This document shows positions 49,857 through 60,196 of a DNA stretch of 64,000 nt, in pieces. The notes beneath the pieces are model-generated. The model searched no databases. It was not told where the DNA came from and was given only the letters and a program-made list of their open reading frames with translations. A program made the translations under genes and the position numbers. This DNA is from Neptunomonas japonica DSM 18939 (lineage in GTDB: Bacteria > Pseudomonadota > Gammaproteobacteria > Pseudomonadales > Balneatricaceae), in NCBI RefSeq assembly GCF_000422765.1, contig NZ_AUGR01000017.1:49395-113394 (forward strand), given 5' to 3'. Position 1 is the stretch's first letter; every line of letters starts with the position of its first letter.

Positions 49857-50354
49857 ATGCGACTAACAACAAAAGGGCGATATGCTGTTACCGCAATGCT
49901 TGATTTAGCGCTGCATGAAGGGCAGGGGCCTATCAGTTTGGCGGATATCTCTGAAAGGCAGGGTATTTCTTTGTCTTATTTAGAGCAACTCTTTGCAAAA
50001 TTACGCAGAAATAGTCTGGTAAAAAGCGTGAGAGGTCCGGGCGGAGGTTATCAGCTAAATCATGAGAAGCAGGCAATAAGCGTTGCGCAAGTGGTTGATG
50101 CCGTTAATGAGTCTGTAGAAGCAACCGGCTGCGGCCGTCAAGGTGATTGTCAGAACGGGGAAACGTGTCTGACACATCACTTATGGTGTGATTTAAGTAA
50201 CCAGATTCACTCTTTTCTAAATGGTATTTCATTGGCGGATCTGGTGGTAAGAAAAGATGTAAAAGATGTGGCTGATAGGCAAGATCGCCGCCACAGTAGT
50301 CAGGTTTTTCTGACTGCCACTGACTCTTTACTGGCTGATAAAGCCACTGTATAA
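49857..50354 (+). CDS. iscR: Fe-S cluster assembly transcriptional regulator IscR
   Basis: Rrf2-family repressor that senses 2Fe-2S status. The 165-residue protein has the winged helix-turn-helix (about 1-60, [17 protein letters not shown] and [15 protein letters not shown]) and the cluster ligands Cys92, Cys98, Cys104 and His107 in [16 protein letters not shown], the same numbering as in E. coli. Start at 49857, with AGGGCGG upstream; an earlier in-frame TTG is less likely. First gene of iscRSUA-hscBA-fdx-iscX. Confidence 0.97.
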   Translation: MRLTTKGRYAVTAMLDLALHEGQGPISLADISERQGISLSYLEQLFAKLRRNSLVKSVRGPGGGYQLNHEKQAISVAQVVDAVNESVEATGCGRQGDCQNGETCLTHHLWCDLSNQIHSFLNGISLADLVVRKDVKDVADRQDRRHSSQVFLTATDSLLADKATV

Positions 50355-50373
50355 AATGCGCTGGAGCTAAAGA

Positions 50374-51588
50374 ATGAAGTTTCCTATCTATTTTGATTAT
50401 TCGGCAACAACACCTGTTGATCCTCGTGTGGCAGAAAAAATGGTTGCATGCCTCACGCTGGACGGTAATTTTGGTAATCCTGCTTCCCGTTCTCATTTAT
50501 TTGGGTGGAAAGCAGAAGACGCGGTAGAAACAGCGCGTAAGCAAGTTGCTGACCTTTTGAGTGCGGATCCTCGTGAGATTGTTTGGACTTCAGGAGCTAC
50601 TGAGTCAGATAATTTGGCTATTAAGGGTGTTGCTCACTTCTATCATAAGAAAGGTAAGCACATTATTACATCTCGAATCGAGCATAAGGCGGTTCTAGAT
50701 ACTTGTCGCCAGTTAGAAAGAGAAGGTTTTGAAGTTACTTACCTTGATCCTGACTCTGATGGCTTGATTCATCCTGAAACGGTGTCTGCTGCTATACGTG
50801 AAGACACTATTCTCGTTTCTTTGATGCACGTTAATAACGAAATTGGCACCATTACTGATATCGCAGCTATTGGTGAAATCACACGTGAAAAAGGCATAAT
50901 TTTTCATGTAGATGCCGCTCAGAGTGCCGGTAAAGTAGAAATTGATTTAACAAAGCTGAAAGTTGATCTTATGTCTTTTAGTGCGCATAAGATTTATGGT
51001 CCTAAAGGTATTGGTGCTCTATATGTGCGCCGTAAACCGCGTATCCGTCTTGAAGCGATTATGCACGGCGGTGGTCATGAGCGAGGAATGCGTTCAGGAA
51101 CATTACCAACACATCAGATTGTAGGCATGGGTGAAGCATTTCGTTTAGCTAAAGAAGAGTTAGCGGCTGATAATGCTCATATGTTGGCACTGCGAGACCG
51201 TTTGTGGGAAGGTTTGAAAGATATGGAAGAAGTTCATATCAATGGATCCTTTTCTCAGCGCGTTCCTGCGAACTTAAATATTAGTTTTGCCTTTGTGGAA
51301 GGTGAATCTTTGTTGATGTCGCTAAAAGATTTAGCGGTCTCTTCAGGTTCTGCTTGTACATCGGCGAGTCTTGAGCCTTCGTACGTATTGCGTGCACTTG
51401 GCTTGAGCGATGAGTTGGCGCACAGTTCTATTCGTTTCTCATTCGGTCGTTTTACTACCAATGAAGAGATCGATCATGCGATTGGGCAGCTCAAAACCGC
51501 AGTAGGTAAGCTTCGTGAGCTGTCGCCTCTGTGGGATATGTTTAAAGACGGTGTGGACTTAAGCAAAGTTGAGTGGGTTCACCACTAA
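50374..51588 (+). CDS. iscS: Cysteine desulfurase IscS
   Basis: PLP enzyme that takes sulfur from cysteine for Fe-S clusters, tRNA thiolation and cofactors. The 404 residues match E. coli IscS in length and numbering: PLP lysine Lys206 in [10 protein letters not shown] and the mobile-loop active-site Cys328 in [13 protein letters not shown]. The N-terminus [19 protein letters not shown] is characteristic. Lies 19 bases after iscR. Confidence 0.98.
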   Translation: MKFPIYFDYSATTPVDPRVAEKMVACLTLDGNFGNPASRSHLFGWKAEDAVETARKQVADLLSADPREIVWTSGATESDNLAIKGVAHFYHKKGKHIITSRIEHKAVLDTCRQLEREGFEVTYLDPDSDGLIHPETVSAAIREDTILVSLMHVNNEIGTITDIAAIGEITREKGIIFHVDAAQSAGKVEIDLTKLKVDLMSFSAHKIYGPKGIGALYVRRKPRIRLEAIMHGGGHERGMRSGTLPTHQIVGMGEAFRLAKEELAADNAHMLALRDRLWEGLKDMEEVHINGSFSQRVPANLNISFAFVEGESLLMSLKDLAVSSGSACTSASLEPSYVLRALGLSDELAHSSIRFSFGRFTTNEEIDHAIGQLKTAVGKLRELSPLWDMFKDGVDLSKVEWVHH

Positions 51589-51615
51589 GAATTGTTGCGC
51601 TAATTGGAGGTTGAT

Positions 51616-51999
51616 ATGGCTTATAGTGAAGAAGTACTCGAACATTACGAGAATCCGCGTAACGTCGGTAAAATGGATGACAGTGATAGTCATGTAGGTA
51701 CAGGTATGGTGGGTGCGCCAGCTTGTGGTGATGTGATGCGTTTGCAAATCAAAGTTAATGATGAAGGCGTTATCGAAGATGCTAAATTCAAGACTTATGG
51801 TTGCGGGTCGGCAATTGCTTCCAGTTCACTTGTTACTGAGTGGGTTAAGGGGATGACTCTTGAGCAAGCTGCTGAGCTAAAAAATACGCAAATTGCAGAT
51901 CAGCTAGCTCTGCCTCCTGTGAAAATTCACTGCTCAGTATTGGCTGAAGATGCCATTAAAGCGGCAGTTGAGGACTATAAGAAAAAACAGTCTGTTTAA
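51616..51999 (+). CDS. iscU: Fe-S cluster assembly scaffold IscU
   Basis: Scaffold on which 2Fe-2S clusters are built before transfer. The 127 residues include the three cluster cysteines at 37 (GAPACGDVM), 63 (YGCGSA) and 106 (HCSVLAEDA), Asp39, and the LPPVK motif recognised by HscA (residues about 98-103). The ATG at 51616 follows TTGGAGG closely. An 11-base-pair hairpin lies between its stop and iscA. Confidence 0.98.
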   Translation: MAYSEEVLEHYENPRNVGKMDDSDSHVGTGMVGAPACGDVMRLQIKVNDEGVIEDAKFKTYGCGSAIASSSLVTEWVKGMTLEQAAELKNTQIADQLALPPVKIHCSVLAEDAIKAAVEDYKKKQSV

Positions 52000-52013
52000 G
52001 ATCTGTTGAATTA

Positions 52014-52039
52014 ACTGGTTATACATGGGTATAACCAGT
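52014..52039 (+). other. Perfect hairpin in the iscU-iscA spacer
   Basis: ACTGGTTATAC (52014-52024) and GTATAACCAGT (52029-52039) form an 11-base-pair perfect stem with loop ATGG. No T-run follows; instead the iscA ribosome site GGAAGG starts two bases later. It looks like an mRNA processing or stability element, or a translational control hairpin, rather than a terminator. Confidence 0.75.
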
Positions 52040-52050
52040 AGGAAGGTATT

Positions 52051-52377
52051 ATGGCAATTACAATGACAGCGGCGGCAATTAAACATGTGGCTGGCTACCT
52101 AGAAAAACGTGGTGGCGGTTTTGGTATTCGTGTTGGTGTGAGAACATCGGGATGCTCAGGTATGGCTTATGTACTTGAGTTTGTTGATCATCAGGACTCT
52201 GACGACCAGGTTTTTGAAATGGATGCTGGCGTTAATATTGTGATTGACCCAAAAAGCTTGGCCTATCTTGATGGTACTGAGCTTGATTTTGTTAAAGAGG
52301 GCCTGAACGAAGGCTTTGCATTTAATAATCCCAATGTTCGTAGTGAATGTGGCTGCGGTGAAAGTTTTAACGTTTAG
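52051..52377 (+). CDS. iscA: A-type Fe-S carrier IscA
   Basis: Fe-S carrier or iron donor in the ISC pathway. The 108 residues have the three conserved cysteines in TSGCSGMAY (near 36) and CGCGESF (near 100-102). Part of the isc operon; translated from an ATG just after the iscU-iscA hairpin. Confidence 0.97.
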   Translation: MAITMTAAAIKHVAGYLEKRGGGFGIRVGVRTSGCSGMAYVLEFVDHQDSDDQVFEMDAGVNIVIDPKSLAYLDGTELDFVKEGLNEGFAFNNPNVRSECGCGESFNV

Positions 52378-52397
52378 ATACCTATATTTTAAATATC

Positions 52398-52931
52398 ATG
52401 GATATCCAACAAAATTATTTTGCTTTTCTTGGCTTGCCAGAAAGCTATGATGTTGATCTTAAAGCGCTTGCGGCGCGTTCTCATGAGCTGCAAAAAACAC
52501 TACATCCAGATCGCTTTGCTCATCTATCTGAGCGTGAAAAGAGGTTGTCGGTTCAATATACGGCTTACCTGAATGAGGCGGTCGCTACGCTAAAATTCCC
52601 GCTGGGGCGTGCACAATATCTGTTGCATCTACAGGGTATTGATACAATCAGTGAGGCTTCTGTCCAGCTAGAGCCCGCTTTTTTGTTTGAACAAATGGCG
52701 CTTAGAGATGATCTAGAAGACATTAAAGTAATGTCATCTCCTGAAGCTGCGCTTGATAAGTTTATGGATGGCGTTGCTCAGCAGTTGTCTGAATATCAAA
52801 GGACATTTGCTGAATGTTATGCTGTAGGCGACTCAGAGTCGCTCGAGCGAGCGGCGGCCGTCGTTCGTAAAATGCAGTTCATGGTTAAATTGCAGAAAGA
52901 GATCGAGCTGGTTGAAAGTGAGCTCGATTAA
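52398..52931 (+). CDS. hscB: Fe-S co-chaperone HscB
   Basis: J-domain protein that delivers IscU to HscA and stimulates its ATPase. The 177-residue protein has an N-terminal J domain (about 1-75) with the HPD motif in LHPDRF, and a C-terminal helical domain that binds IscU. Seventeen bases before hscA. Confidence 0.97.
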   Translation: MDIQQNYFAFLGLPESYDVDLKALAARSHELQKTLHPDRFAHLSEREKRLSVQYTAYLNEAVATLKFPLGRAQYLLHLQGIDTISEASVQLEPAFLFEQMALRDDLEDIKVMSSPEAALDKFMDGVAQQLSEYQRTFAECYAVGDSESLERAAAVVRKMQFMVKLQKEIELVESELD

Positions 52932-52948
52932 CAGGTGATAAATAAATT

Positions 52949-54829
52949 ATGGCACTATTACAAATAGCCGAGCCTGGTCAGAGTTCTCTGCCGCATCAGC
53001 ATCGATTGGCTGTAGGTATAGATTTGGGCACGACCAATTCATTAGTCGCTTCTGTACGTAGCGGCGAGTCTACAACATTGCCTGATCATGACGGTGGGCA
53101 CCTCTTACCTTCTGTTGTCCGTTACTTGGAGTCTGGTGAGGCCGTCGTTGGTTCTAGTGCAAGAGAGTTTGCTTCCTCAGACGCTTACAACACAATAGTG
53201 TCAGTAAAGCGTTTAATGGGGCGTGGAATTAAAGACGTTGCTGCCTTTGGTGAAGTGCTTCCTTACGAGTTTGAGGAAGATCAAGGTGGTATGCCGTTTA
53301 TTAAAACGGTGGCTGGATCTAAAAGCCCTGTTGAGGTATCCGCAGATATTCTGCGAGTGTTGGTTAAGCGTGCTGAAGAAACACTTCAGGGTGAATTAAC
53401 GGGTGCCGTGATTACAGTGCCGGCTTATTTTGATGATGCTCAGCGCCAAGCAACGAAAGATGCGGCAACCTTAGCTAATATTAAAGTGTTGCGCTTGTTA
53501 AGCGAGCCTACAGCTGCTGCCGTTGCCTATGGCCTTGACCAAAAAGATGAAGGTGTCATTCTTGTTTATGACTTAGGTGGTGGCACCTTTGATGTATCTG
53601 TTCTTCGTTTAAATAAAGGTGTCTTCGAAGTGTTAGCTACTGGAGGCGATAGTGCTTTAGGTGGCGATGACTTAGATAGAGCTTTAGCAGAGTGGCTAGC
53701 GATTCAAGCAGATGTGACAATGACAATGACGGCGAGTCTTTCCCGTCAGCTCATGGAGCAGGCGCGTGAAGCTAAAGAGCAGCTTACGTTAAATGATCAG
53801 GCTTGGGTGAATTTGCAAATTGCTGGAAAAGAAGTCTCTGTGACTATTTCTCGGTTACAGTTTGAGGAGTTGATTTCCAAACTTGTTGATAAAACAGTGC
53901 GCGCTTGTAAGCGTGTAGTAAGAGATGCTGGTATCGCTTTAGATGATGTGAATGACATTGTCATGGTGGGTGGTTCAACTCGTGTGCCTCTAGTGCGCGA
54001 GCGTGTGGCTTCATTATTTGGGCGTTCGCTACATGTTGCTATCGATCCTGATAGAGTGGTTGCCATTGGTGCAGCTATTCAAGCCGATGTTTTAGCAGGT
54101 AATAAGCCTGATTCAGAAATGTTATTGCTGGACGTTATTCCACTTTCTCTCGGGCTAGAAACCATGGGTGGCTTGGTTGAGAAGGTGATTCACCGAAATA
54201 CCGCGATTCCCGTTGCAAGAGCTCAAGAGTTTACGACCTACCAAGACGGTCAAACAGCTATGGCTGTTCATATTTTGCAGGGTGAGCGTGAATTGGTTGA
54301 AGACTGCCGATCACTAGCTCGTTTTGTGTTGCAAGGCATCCCTGCGATGGTGGCTGGTGCTGCCAAAATCAGGGTGACGTTCCAGGTGGATGCTGATGGT
54401 CTGTTAAGTGTTGAAGCTAAAGAGCTATCTACCGGTGTTGAAAGTAGTATTCAAGTTAAGCCTTCATACGGCTTAAGCGATATGCAGATTGCTGATATGT
54501 TAAAAGCGTCTTATTCATCAGCTGAAGCAGATAAGCAAAAACGTTTGCTACGTGAACAAAAAGTAGATGCGGATAGATTGGTATCTGCACTTGAACAAGC
54601 AATAAAAATTGATGGGCAGGCTTTGTTGACGGATGATGAGCGTAAAGGCTTAGAGGCTGAAATTCTTGTGTTAAAAGGTGTTCGCGATGGTTCGGACGCC
54701 CGCGAGATTGAGCTAGGTGTTGAGCACCTAGCTAAAGCGAGTGATGAATTTGCATCACGCAGAATGGATTTGAATATTCAGCGTGCGTTGCAGGGGCATA
54801 GTATTCAGGAAATTGAGGAGATTACATAA
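52949..54829 (+). CDS. hscA: Fe-S chaperone HscA (Hsp70 family)
   Basis: Specialised Hsp70 that acts on IscU to release clusters. The 626 residues have the actin-like ATPase domain (about 1-385) with [26 protein letters not shown] and [11 protein letters not shown], followed by the substrate-binding domain (about 390-620). The N-terminal lead of about 20 residues before the first ATPase strand is typical of HscA. The fdx start follows directly after its stop. Confidence 0.97.
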   Translation: MALLQIAEPGQSSLPHQHRLAVGIDLGTTNSLVASVRSGESTTLPDHDGGHLLPSVVRYLESGEAVVGSSAREFASSDAYNTIVSVKRLMGRGIKDVAAFGEVLPYEFEEDQGGMPFIKTVAGSKSPVEVSADILRVLVKRAEETLQGELTGAVITVPAYFDDAQRQATKDAATLANIKVLRLLSEPTAAAVAYGLDQKDEGVILVYDLGGGTFDVSVLRLNKGVFEVLATGGDSALGGDDLDRALAEWLAIQADVTMTMTASLSRQLMEQAREAKEQLTLNDQAWVNLQIAGKEVSVTISRLQFEELISKLVDKTVRACKRVVRDAGIALDDVNDIVMVGGSTRVPLVRERVASLFGRSLHVAIDPDRVVAIGAAIQADVLAGNKPDSEMLLLDVIPLSLGLETMGGLVEKVIHRNTAIPVARAQEFTTYQDGQTAMAVHILQGERELVEDCRSLARFVLQGIPAMVAGAAKIRVTFQVDADGLLSVEAKELSTGVESSIQVKPSYGLSDMQIADMLKASYSSAEADKQKRLLREQKVDADRLVSALEQAIKIDGQALLTDDERKGLEAEILVLKGVRDGSDAREIELGVEHLAKASDEFASRRMDLNIQRALQGHSIQEIEEIT

Positions 54830-55168
54830 GTGCCGCAAATAATTTTTCTACCCCATGAAGATTTGTGTCCCGATGGTAAAGTAATTGATGTAGAACCCGG
54901 TGTGACGGTTTGCGATGCGGCATTGGCAAATGGTATTGAGATTGAGCATGCGTGCGAAAAATCTTGTGCTTGCACGACATGTCATGTCGTGATTAGAGAG
55001 GGTTTTGGCTCTCTTGAAGAGTCTGATGAGCTTGAAGACGATATGCTTGATAAGGCTTGGGGGTTGGAACCTGAATCACGCTTAAGTTGCCAGGCAAATG
55101 TTGGGGATAAGGATTTAGTGGTGGAGATTCCTCGTTATACAATTAATCAGGTATCCGAGCGCCATTAA
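54830..55168 (+). CDS. fdx: 2Fe-2S ferredoxin of the ISC system
   Basis: Adrenodoxin-type ferredoxin giving electrons for cluster assembly on IscU. The 112 residues contain the cluster motif CEKSCACTTCHV (C-x5-C-x2-C type, about residues 42-51) and the fourth cysteine in RLSCQA near residue 87. It starts with GTG immediately after the hscA stop (TAAGTG), so translation is likely coupled. Confidence 0.97.
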   Translation: MPQIIFLPHEDLCPDGKVIDVEPGVTVCDAALANGIEIEHACEKSCACTTCHVVIREGFGSLEESDELEDDMLDKAWGLEPESRLSCQANVGDKDLVVEIPRYTINQVSERH

Positions 55169-55180
55169 AAGAGAGGACGT

Positions 55181-55381
55181 ATGAGTCTTAAGTGGGTTGA
55201 TGTACTCGATATTGCAATTGAATTGGTAGAGAAACATTCAGATGTCGATCCGTTGAAAATTAGCTTTCCGGATCTTTATCAAAAGGTAATGGATCTCGAT
55301 GAATTTGATGATGATCCTGATCGCTGCGGGGAAAAAATCCTAGAAGCGATACAGATGGCCTGGATAGAAGAGCAGGATTAA
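55181..55381 (+). CDS. iscX: Fe-S assembly protein IscX
   Basis: Small acidic protein that binds IscS and iron and modulates cluster assembly. The 66 residues include the conserved LKWVDVLDIAIEL, DPLKISFPDL and FDDDPDRCGEKILEAIQMAWIEE. Last gene of the isc operon, followed by a strong terminator. Confidence 0.97.
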   Translation: MSLKWVDVLDIAIELVEKHSDVDPLKISFPDLYQKVMDLDEFDDDPDRCGEKILEAIQMAWIEEQD

Positions 55382-55386
55382 TTTTA

Positions 55387-55419
55387 AAACAGCCCGGTTT
55401 ATACCGGGCTGTTTCTTTT
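55387..55419 (+). terminator. Rho-independent terminator of the isc operon
   Basis: A 12-base stem (AAACAGCCCGGT / ACCGGGCTGTTT, four-base loop TTAT) followed by CTTTT begins six bases after iscX. Confidence 0.88.
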
Positions 55420-55427
55420 GTAGTCTG

Positions 55428-55457
55428 TTGTGGCTTGTCGTCAGCTTCGCGTATAAT
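55428..55457 (+). promoter_or_regulatory. Probable ndk promoter
   Basis: A perfect -10 TATAAT (55452-55457) lies 18 bases after a -35-like TTGTGG (55428-55433), with the ndk start 38 bases further on. It starts right after the isc terminator. Confidence 0.6.
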
Positions 55458-55495
55458 GGCGCGTTTTTCAGAAATCTCTTTAGGGGAAAGTACAA

Positions 55496-55903
55496 ATGGC
55501 TATCGAACGCACACTATCAATTATCAAGCCTGATGCCGTGGCTAAAAATGTAATTGGTCAAATTGAATCTCGTTTTGAAAATGCGGGTCTTAAAATTGTA
55601 GAAATGCAGCTTAAGCAATTAAGCAAAGAAGAAGCAGAAGGTTTTTATGCTGAGCATAAAGAGCGTCCTTTCTTTGGTGACTTGGTGAGCTTCATGATTT
55701 CTGGCCCTGTTGTTGTTCAGGCGCTGGAAGGTGAAAATGCAATTTTGACAAATCGTGATCTGATGGGTGCTACTAATCCTAAAGAAGCAGCTGCAGGAAC
55801 TATTCGTGCTGATTTCGCAGAGTCTATCGATGCGAATGCTGTACACGGTTCTGATTCTGCTGCTTCTGCAGCACGCGAAATTGCTTACTTCTTCGGTAAG
55901 TAA
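55496..55903 (+). CDS. ndk: Nucleoside diphosphate kinase
   Basis: Transfers phosphate between nucleoside triphosphates and diphosphates through a phosphohistidine. The 135-residue protein starts [15 protein letters not shown] and carries the active-site histidine in NAVHGSDS near residue 118. Slightly shorter than E. coli Ndk (143). Own promoter upstream; a stem-loop follows before rlmN. Confidence 0.97.
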   Translation: MAIERTLSIIKPDAVAKNVIGQIESRFENAGLKIVEMQLKQLSKEEAEGFYAEHKERPFFGDLVSFMISGPVVVQALEGENAILTNRDLMGATNPKEAAAGTIRADFAESIDANAVHGSDSAASAAREIAYFFGK

Positions 55904-55913
55904 TTATTGCTAG

Positions 55914-55941
55914 CATGCAGAGGGGAGCTCTCTTCTGCATG
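55914..55941 (+). other. Stem-loop between ndk and rlmN
   Basis: CATGCAGA (55914-55921) and TCTGCATG (55934-55941) form a perfect eight-base stem around a 12-base loop containing GAGCTC. Only GTGTTTAAATTT follows, so termination would be weak; it may lower readthrough from ndk into rlmN. Confidence 0.45.
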
Positions 55942-55964
55942 TGTTTAAATTTATAGGTGTAATA

Positions 55965-57080
55965 ATGACTGAATCCATTCCCAAAACTAATCTATTAGGG
56001 ATGTCTCCTGAAAAGCTGGAAGCTTTCTTCGCTGAACTGGGTGAAAAACGTTTTCGTGCAACTCAGGTACTAAAATGGATGCATCAGCTTGGCGCTGAAA
56101 CATTTGATGATATGACAAATATCAGTAAATCGTTACGCGTGAAACTGAATCAGGTTGCCGAAATTCGCGAACCCGAAGTTGTTATGCACGATGTATCTAA
56201 GGATGGCACGCGTAAATGGGTTATTCGTGTTGATGGTGGTTCTTGTGTCGAGAGTGTCTTGATTCCTGAGGGAGATAGAGCAACACTGTGTATCTCGTCT
56301 CAGGTCGGCTGCGCTCTTGATTGTAGCTTTTGTTCAACGGGTAAGCAGGGGTTTAATCGAAACCTGACTGCATCCGAAATCATCGGGCAAGTACGTATTG
56401 CTATTAAGTCTTTTGGTCCTATGGATCCAGCTCAACCTAGGCGTGTGACGAACGTTGTATTTATGGGTATGGGTGAGCCGTTGATGAATTTTGAGAATGT
56501 TGTCAGCGCTATAAAATTAATGATGGAAGATAATGCTTACGGTCTATCTAAGCGCCGTGTGACGTTAAGTACGGCTGGTGTAGTTCCGGGCATTGACAAG
56601 TTAATAGAAGAAACCGATGTCTCTTTGGCGATTTCTTTACATGCGCCTAATGATGAATTGAGAAACCAGTTGGTGCCTATTAATAAACGGTATCCAATTG
56701 AAGAGTTAATTGCTGCGTGTAACCGTTATCTTGAAAGACTGAACGATAGGCGGGTGATAACAGTAGAATATACATTAATGGCTGGCATTAATGATCAGCC
56801 AGTGCAGGCAAGAGAGCTCGGGCGTTTACTTAAGCGCTTGCCTTGCAAGCTAAATCTGATACCTTTTAATCCGTTCCCTAATTCAGGATACGATAGACCT
56901 TCGGAAGACGCTATCGCGGCATTTAAACAAGTAATGCTAAAAGCGGGTATTATGACCACAGTTCGGCGCACACGAGGTGCTGAGATTGATGCGGCGTGTG
57001 GGCAGCTAGTAGGTCAGGTGGAAGACAGAACTCGCCGTAGTCAGAAATACATACCGATTGTTCAAGAAAGTACTGTTTAG
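55965..57080 (+). CDS. rlmN: Dual-specificity RNA methyltransferase RlmN
   Basis: Radical SAM enzyme that makes 2-methyladenosine at 23S rRNA A2503 and tRNA A37. The 371-residue protein has the radical SAM cysteines in [11 protein letters not shown] and the mechanistic C-terminal cysteine in IDAACGQL. The start at MTESIPKTN is preceded by AGGTG; eight upstream codons in frame lack support. Followed 34 bases later by pilF. Confidence 0.97.
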   Translation: MTESIPKTNLLGMSPEKLEAFFAELGEKRFRATQVLKWMHQLGAETFDDMTNISKSLRVKLNQVAEIREPEVVMHDVSKDGTRKWVIRVDGGSCVESVLIPEGDRATLCISSQVGCALDCSFCSTGKQGFNRNLTASEIIGQVRIAIKSFGPMDPAQPRRVTNVVFMGMGEPLMNFENVVSAIKLMMEDNAYGLSKRRVTLSTAGVVPGIDKLIEETDVSLAISLHAPNDELRNQLVPINKRYPIEELIAACNRYLERLNDRRVITVEYTLMAGINDQPVQARELGRLLKRLPCKLNLIPFNPFPNSGYDRPSEDAIAAFKQVMLKAGIMTTVRRTRGAEIDAACGQLVGQVEDRTRRSQKYIPIVQESTV

Positions 57081-57114
57081 CCATTTATTGATGATGTGAA
57101 AGGAGTTGCCGTAC

Positions 57115-57900
57115 GTGAAGAAAGCTCGTGTGTTGGTGGCTGTGCTTATAGGGGCGCTGCTATCGGGGTGTACGGGGCTGCAGTCAGAGTCTGTTGCTAT
57201 TAACAAAAATACTGTTTCGTCTGAAGGGGCATTGCAGGCTTATACAACACTGGGTTTGCAGTACCTTCAATCTGGCGATTCTGTCAATGCAAAGTCTGCA
57301 GTACAAAAAGCGCTGGATATTAATTCAGATTACGCACCTTCATACAATGCCTTGGGTTTGATTTTTCAGGTGGAAGACGAGATTGCTCTAGCGGAGCAAT
57401 ATTATAAGAAAGCAATTTCTTTAGAGCCTGATAGTGCAATGTTTCATAATAACTATGGCGCATTTTTATTTTCTGAAAAGCGTTATCAAGAAGCATGTGT
57501 TGAATTATCTAAAGCGACAGAAGATCCTTTTTATAATAATAGACCGCAAACGTTTGAAAATTTAGGTCGTTGTTATTTGGAAATTGGGCGAACTGATGTC
57601 GCCATACATTCATTTGAAAGGTCTCTTAAAACTGGCGGTATACGACCATTAGCATTGGTTGAGTTGGCAGATCTTTACTTAATGAACCAAAATATCCCTG
57701 ATGCAGAGAAGTATTACTCGCAGTTTACGGGGCTGATTAACGCTAAGAAGGTAAATCACTCTGCGAAAAGTTTGTGGGTCGGGATTCGGTTGGCGCGAGA
57801 GAACGGTAAGGTATCTCTAGCGACGACTTATACTCTTTTGTTGAAGAATCTTTATCCAGAATCTGACGAATATAAAAAATATAAGGAGTCAGCTAGGTGA
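57115..57900 (+). CDS. pilF: Type IV pilus biogenesis lipoprotein PilF/PilW
   Basis: Outer-membrane lipoprotein that helps assemble the type IV pilus secretin. The 261 residues have a lipoprotein signal ending in the lipobox LLSGC (cysteine near residue 20), followed by TPR repeats (about 40-200, with APSYNALGLIFQVEDEIALAE and MFHNNYGAFLF). The GTG start at 57115 has AAGGAG nine bases upstream; an earlier TTG overlaps that ribosome site. Between rlmN and rodZ, as in Pseudomonas. Confidence 0.92.
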   Translation: MKKARVLVAVLIGALLSGCTGLQSESVAINKNTVSSEGALQAYTTLGLQYLQSGDSVNAKSAVQKALDINSDYAPSYNALGLIFQVEDEIALAEQYYKKAISLEPDSAMFHNNYGAFLFSEKRYQEACVELSKATEDPFYNNRPQTFENLGRCYLEIGRTDVAIHSFERSLKTGGIRPLALVELADLYLMNQNIPDAEKYYSQFTGLINAKKVNHSAKSLWVGIRLARENGKVSLATTYTLLLKNLYPESDEYKKYKESAR

Positions 57901-58865
57901 GCAGTGTTCCAGATGAAAGTATGGCAGAAAACGGTATTCAGCTTCCTGGTGAAAGTTTGCTAGTAGCGAGAGAATCGCAAGGTTATAGCCAGCAAGCAAT
58001 AGCTGATGAGCTGCATCTGCCTGTACGTTATATACAGTGGATTGAAGAAAGTGCTTATGAAAAACTTCCGAGTCTTGTTTTTGCTCGAGGATATATTCGC
58101 GCTTATGCAAAAATAGTTGGTGTCGACGGAACAGCGTTGATTGAAATGTTTGATCAGGCAGAGGGCGGAGCTGCCAAAAAAGATCCTATTCGCTCGGTAT
58201 CTAAAGTTCAGCAGCAAGTGAAGCTGGGAGACCCGGTCATGCGCTGGTCTGGTTGGCTTTTTTTATTGATGATCGTGGCAGCTGTCGGTTGGTGGTGGAA
58301 AACCCAATATAGTTTGGCGCCCGTTGATGGGTTGGCTCCCGTTGTTTCGGTTGTAACAGAAACAACGGGCGATAATACGCTGAAACTGCCGAAATTAGAT
58401 GATGTAGCTGTCTCAGAAGAGCTGGCTGCTGTTGGATCAACGGTTGTGGAGCCGGTTGCTGCTGAAGAGCCTGTGAACTTATCTGCTGCAGATATTTCAA
58501 AGCTTCAAAGTGAACTTGACTCGGGGGGTGGTGTTTCGCCTGAAGTCAGCGTTGTAACAGCAACTGCTGAAGTTGTAGAAAAGTTGCCTTTAGAAAGTAC
58601 TATTGCGCCACCGCTTGTACTTGATAAGTTGCAGATAACTTTTACAGCGGACTGTTGGCTTACTGTAAAGGATGCTGATGGTAAGACAATATTTAATAAT
58701 TTGCGTAAAAAAGGACAGTCTTTAAAGCTGTCAGGTAAAGAGCCTTTAAGAGTACTTATTGGGCGAGTTTCTGCTATCGATCAGGTGATTTACAATAAGG
58801 CTGTTATTGATCTGAAGCCTTTTAGTAGTAAAAATGTGGCGAAGTTTACGCTTCCATTGAATTAA
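57897..58865 (+). CDS. rodZ: Cytoskeleton protein RodZ
   Basis: Membrane protein that links MreB to the cell-wall synthesis machinery. The 322 residues comprise an N-terminal helix-turn-helix domain (about 18-85, [19 protein letters not shown]), one membrane segment (about 117-136), a variable proline/valine/acidic linker and the C-terminal periplasmic DUF4115 domain (about 245-320, [18 protein letters not shown]). The GTG start overlaps the pilF stop by four bases. Normally ispG follows it; here hisS comes next. Confidence 0.93.
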   Translation: MSSVPDESMAENGIQLPGESLLVARESQGYSQQAIADELHLPVRYIQWIEESAYEKLPSLVFARGYIRAYAKIVGVDGTALIEMFDQAEGGAAKKDPIRSVSKVQQQVKLGDPVMRWSGWLFLLMIVAAVGWWWKTQYSLAPVDGLAPVVSVVTETTGDNTLKLPKLDDVAVSEELAAVGSTVVEPVAAEEPVNLSAADISKLQSELDSGGGVSPEVSVVTATAEVVEKLPLESTIAPPLVLDKLQITFTADCWLTVKDADGKTIFNNLRKKGQSLKLSGKEPLRVLIGRVSAIDQVIYNKAVIDLKPFSSKNVAKFTLPLN

Positions 58866-58890
58866 AGTTTTAAGAAAGAGAGTGCATAGT

Positions 58891-60168
58891 TTGGCAAAAG
58901 TTAAAGCCATCCGTGGGATGAACGATATTCTTCCAGATGCAACGCCTGTTTGGCAGTATTTGGAACGCCAAGTTAAAGCCGTCTTATCCAGCTATGGATA
59001 TGACGAGATCCGTATGCCTATTGTTGAGCAAACGGAACTCTTTAAGCGCTCGATTGGTGAAGTGACCGATATTGTAGAAAAAGAGATGTACACCTTTGAT
59101 GATCGTAATGGCGAAAGTTTAACCTTGCGTCCAGAGGGGACTGCGGGGTGTGTACGTGCAGGTGAAGAGCATGGGTTATTGTTTAATCAGACTCAGCGCT
59201 TATGGTATCAAGGCGCAATGTTTCGCTACGAAAAACCTCAAAAGGGTCGCTATCGCCAATTTCATCAAATAGGCGTTGAGACATTTGGAATGTCTTCGGC
59301 AGATATAGATGCTGAAGTTATCATGTTGAGTGCTCGCTTATGGAAAAATCTAGGAATCCTAGATGATGTTACTTTACAGCTGAACTCTCTAGGTAGTAAT
59401 GAAAGCCGGCAGCAATACAAAGAAGACCTTGTTACCTACTTGAATAAGTATTTTGAACAACTTGATGAAGATAGCCAGCGCCGACTCAAGAGTAACCCTT
59501 TACGTATTCTTGATAGTAAGAGCGAGTCTACACAGGTGATTTTGGCGGATGCCCCGGTGCTGTCTGATTATCTAGACGATGATTCAAAGGAGCATTTTTC
59601 ACGTCTGACTGAGTTGTTAGATCAAGCGGGTATAAAATATGAAATAAATACTCGTCTTGTGCGCGGTTTAGATTATTACTGTAAAACTGTCTTTGAGTGG
59701 GTGACTGATAAGCTAGGAGCCCAAGGAACTGTATGTGCTGGCGGTCGCTACGACGGCTTGGTGCAGCAGTTGGGCGGTAAAGCGACGCCTGCTGTTGGCT
59801 TTGCAATGGGGGTTGAGCGCTTGGTTTTGTTGCTGGAAACGTTAGATGCGGTTCCTGACTCAGAAAAAGATTCGTTCGATTTGTATATTGCTGCGCAATC
59901 AAAAGAAGTACAAGGCGATGTTATTCGCTGCGGTGAAGTGTTGCGTGATGGTATTCCTAATTTGCGCATTAGAACGCATTGTGCAGGCCTGAAAAATATA
60001 AATAATAAAGCTCGACAAACAGGTGCTCGATTAATTTTGTTGATACAGCAGAGCGAGTCCGGTGTTGTTGGCGTGTTGTGGAATGGAGCGGAGTCTAGTG
60101 CTCAAATTCCTTTAAAAGAATTACTAGCGGTAGTGGCTCAGCAGTGGGCAATTGTTAAGCAGAGCTAA
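58891..60168 (+). CDS. hisS: Histidine--tRNA ligase
   Basis: Charges tRNA-His. The 425-residue protein shows class II motif 2 ([21 protein letters not shown]), the two histidine-binding segments [15 protein letters not shown] and GGRYDGLV, and the C-terminal anticodon-binding domain. I place the start at the TTG at 58891, giving [15 protein letters not shown] as in other HisRS, with AGAG eight bases upstream; a GTG three codons earlier has no room for a ribosome site. It lies 25 bases after rodZ with no ispG between. Confidence 0.96.
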   Translation: MAKVKAIRGMNDILPDATPVWQYLERQVKAVLSSYGYDEIRMPIVEQTELFKRSIGEVTDIVEKEMYTFDDRNGESLTLRPEGTAGCVRAGEEHGLLFNQTQRLWYQGAMFRYEKPQKGRYRQFHQIGVETFGMSSADIDAEVIMLSARLWKNLGILDDVTLQLNSLGSNESRQQYKEDLVTYLNKYFEQLDEDSQRRLKSNPLRILDSKSESTQVILADAPVLSDYLDDDSKEHFSRLTELLDQAGIKYEINTRLVRGLDYYCKTVFEWVTDKLGAQGTVCAGGRYDGLVQQLGGKATPAVGFAMGVERLVLLLETLDAVPDSEKDSFDLYIAAQSKEVQGDVIRCGEVLRDGIPNLRIRTHCAGLKNINNKARQTGARLILLIQQSESGVVGVLWNGAESSAQIPLKELLAVVAQQWAIVKQS

Positions 60169-60196
60169 ACCTTGATTATTGATTTGGAGATTTGTT

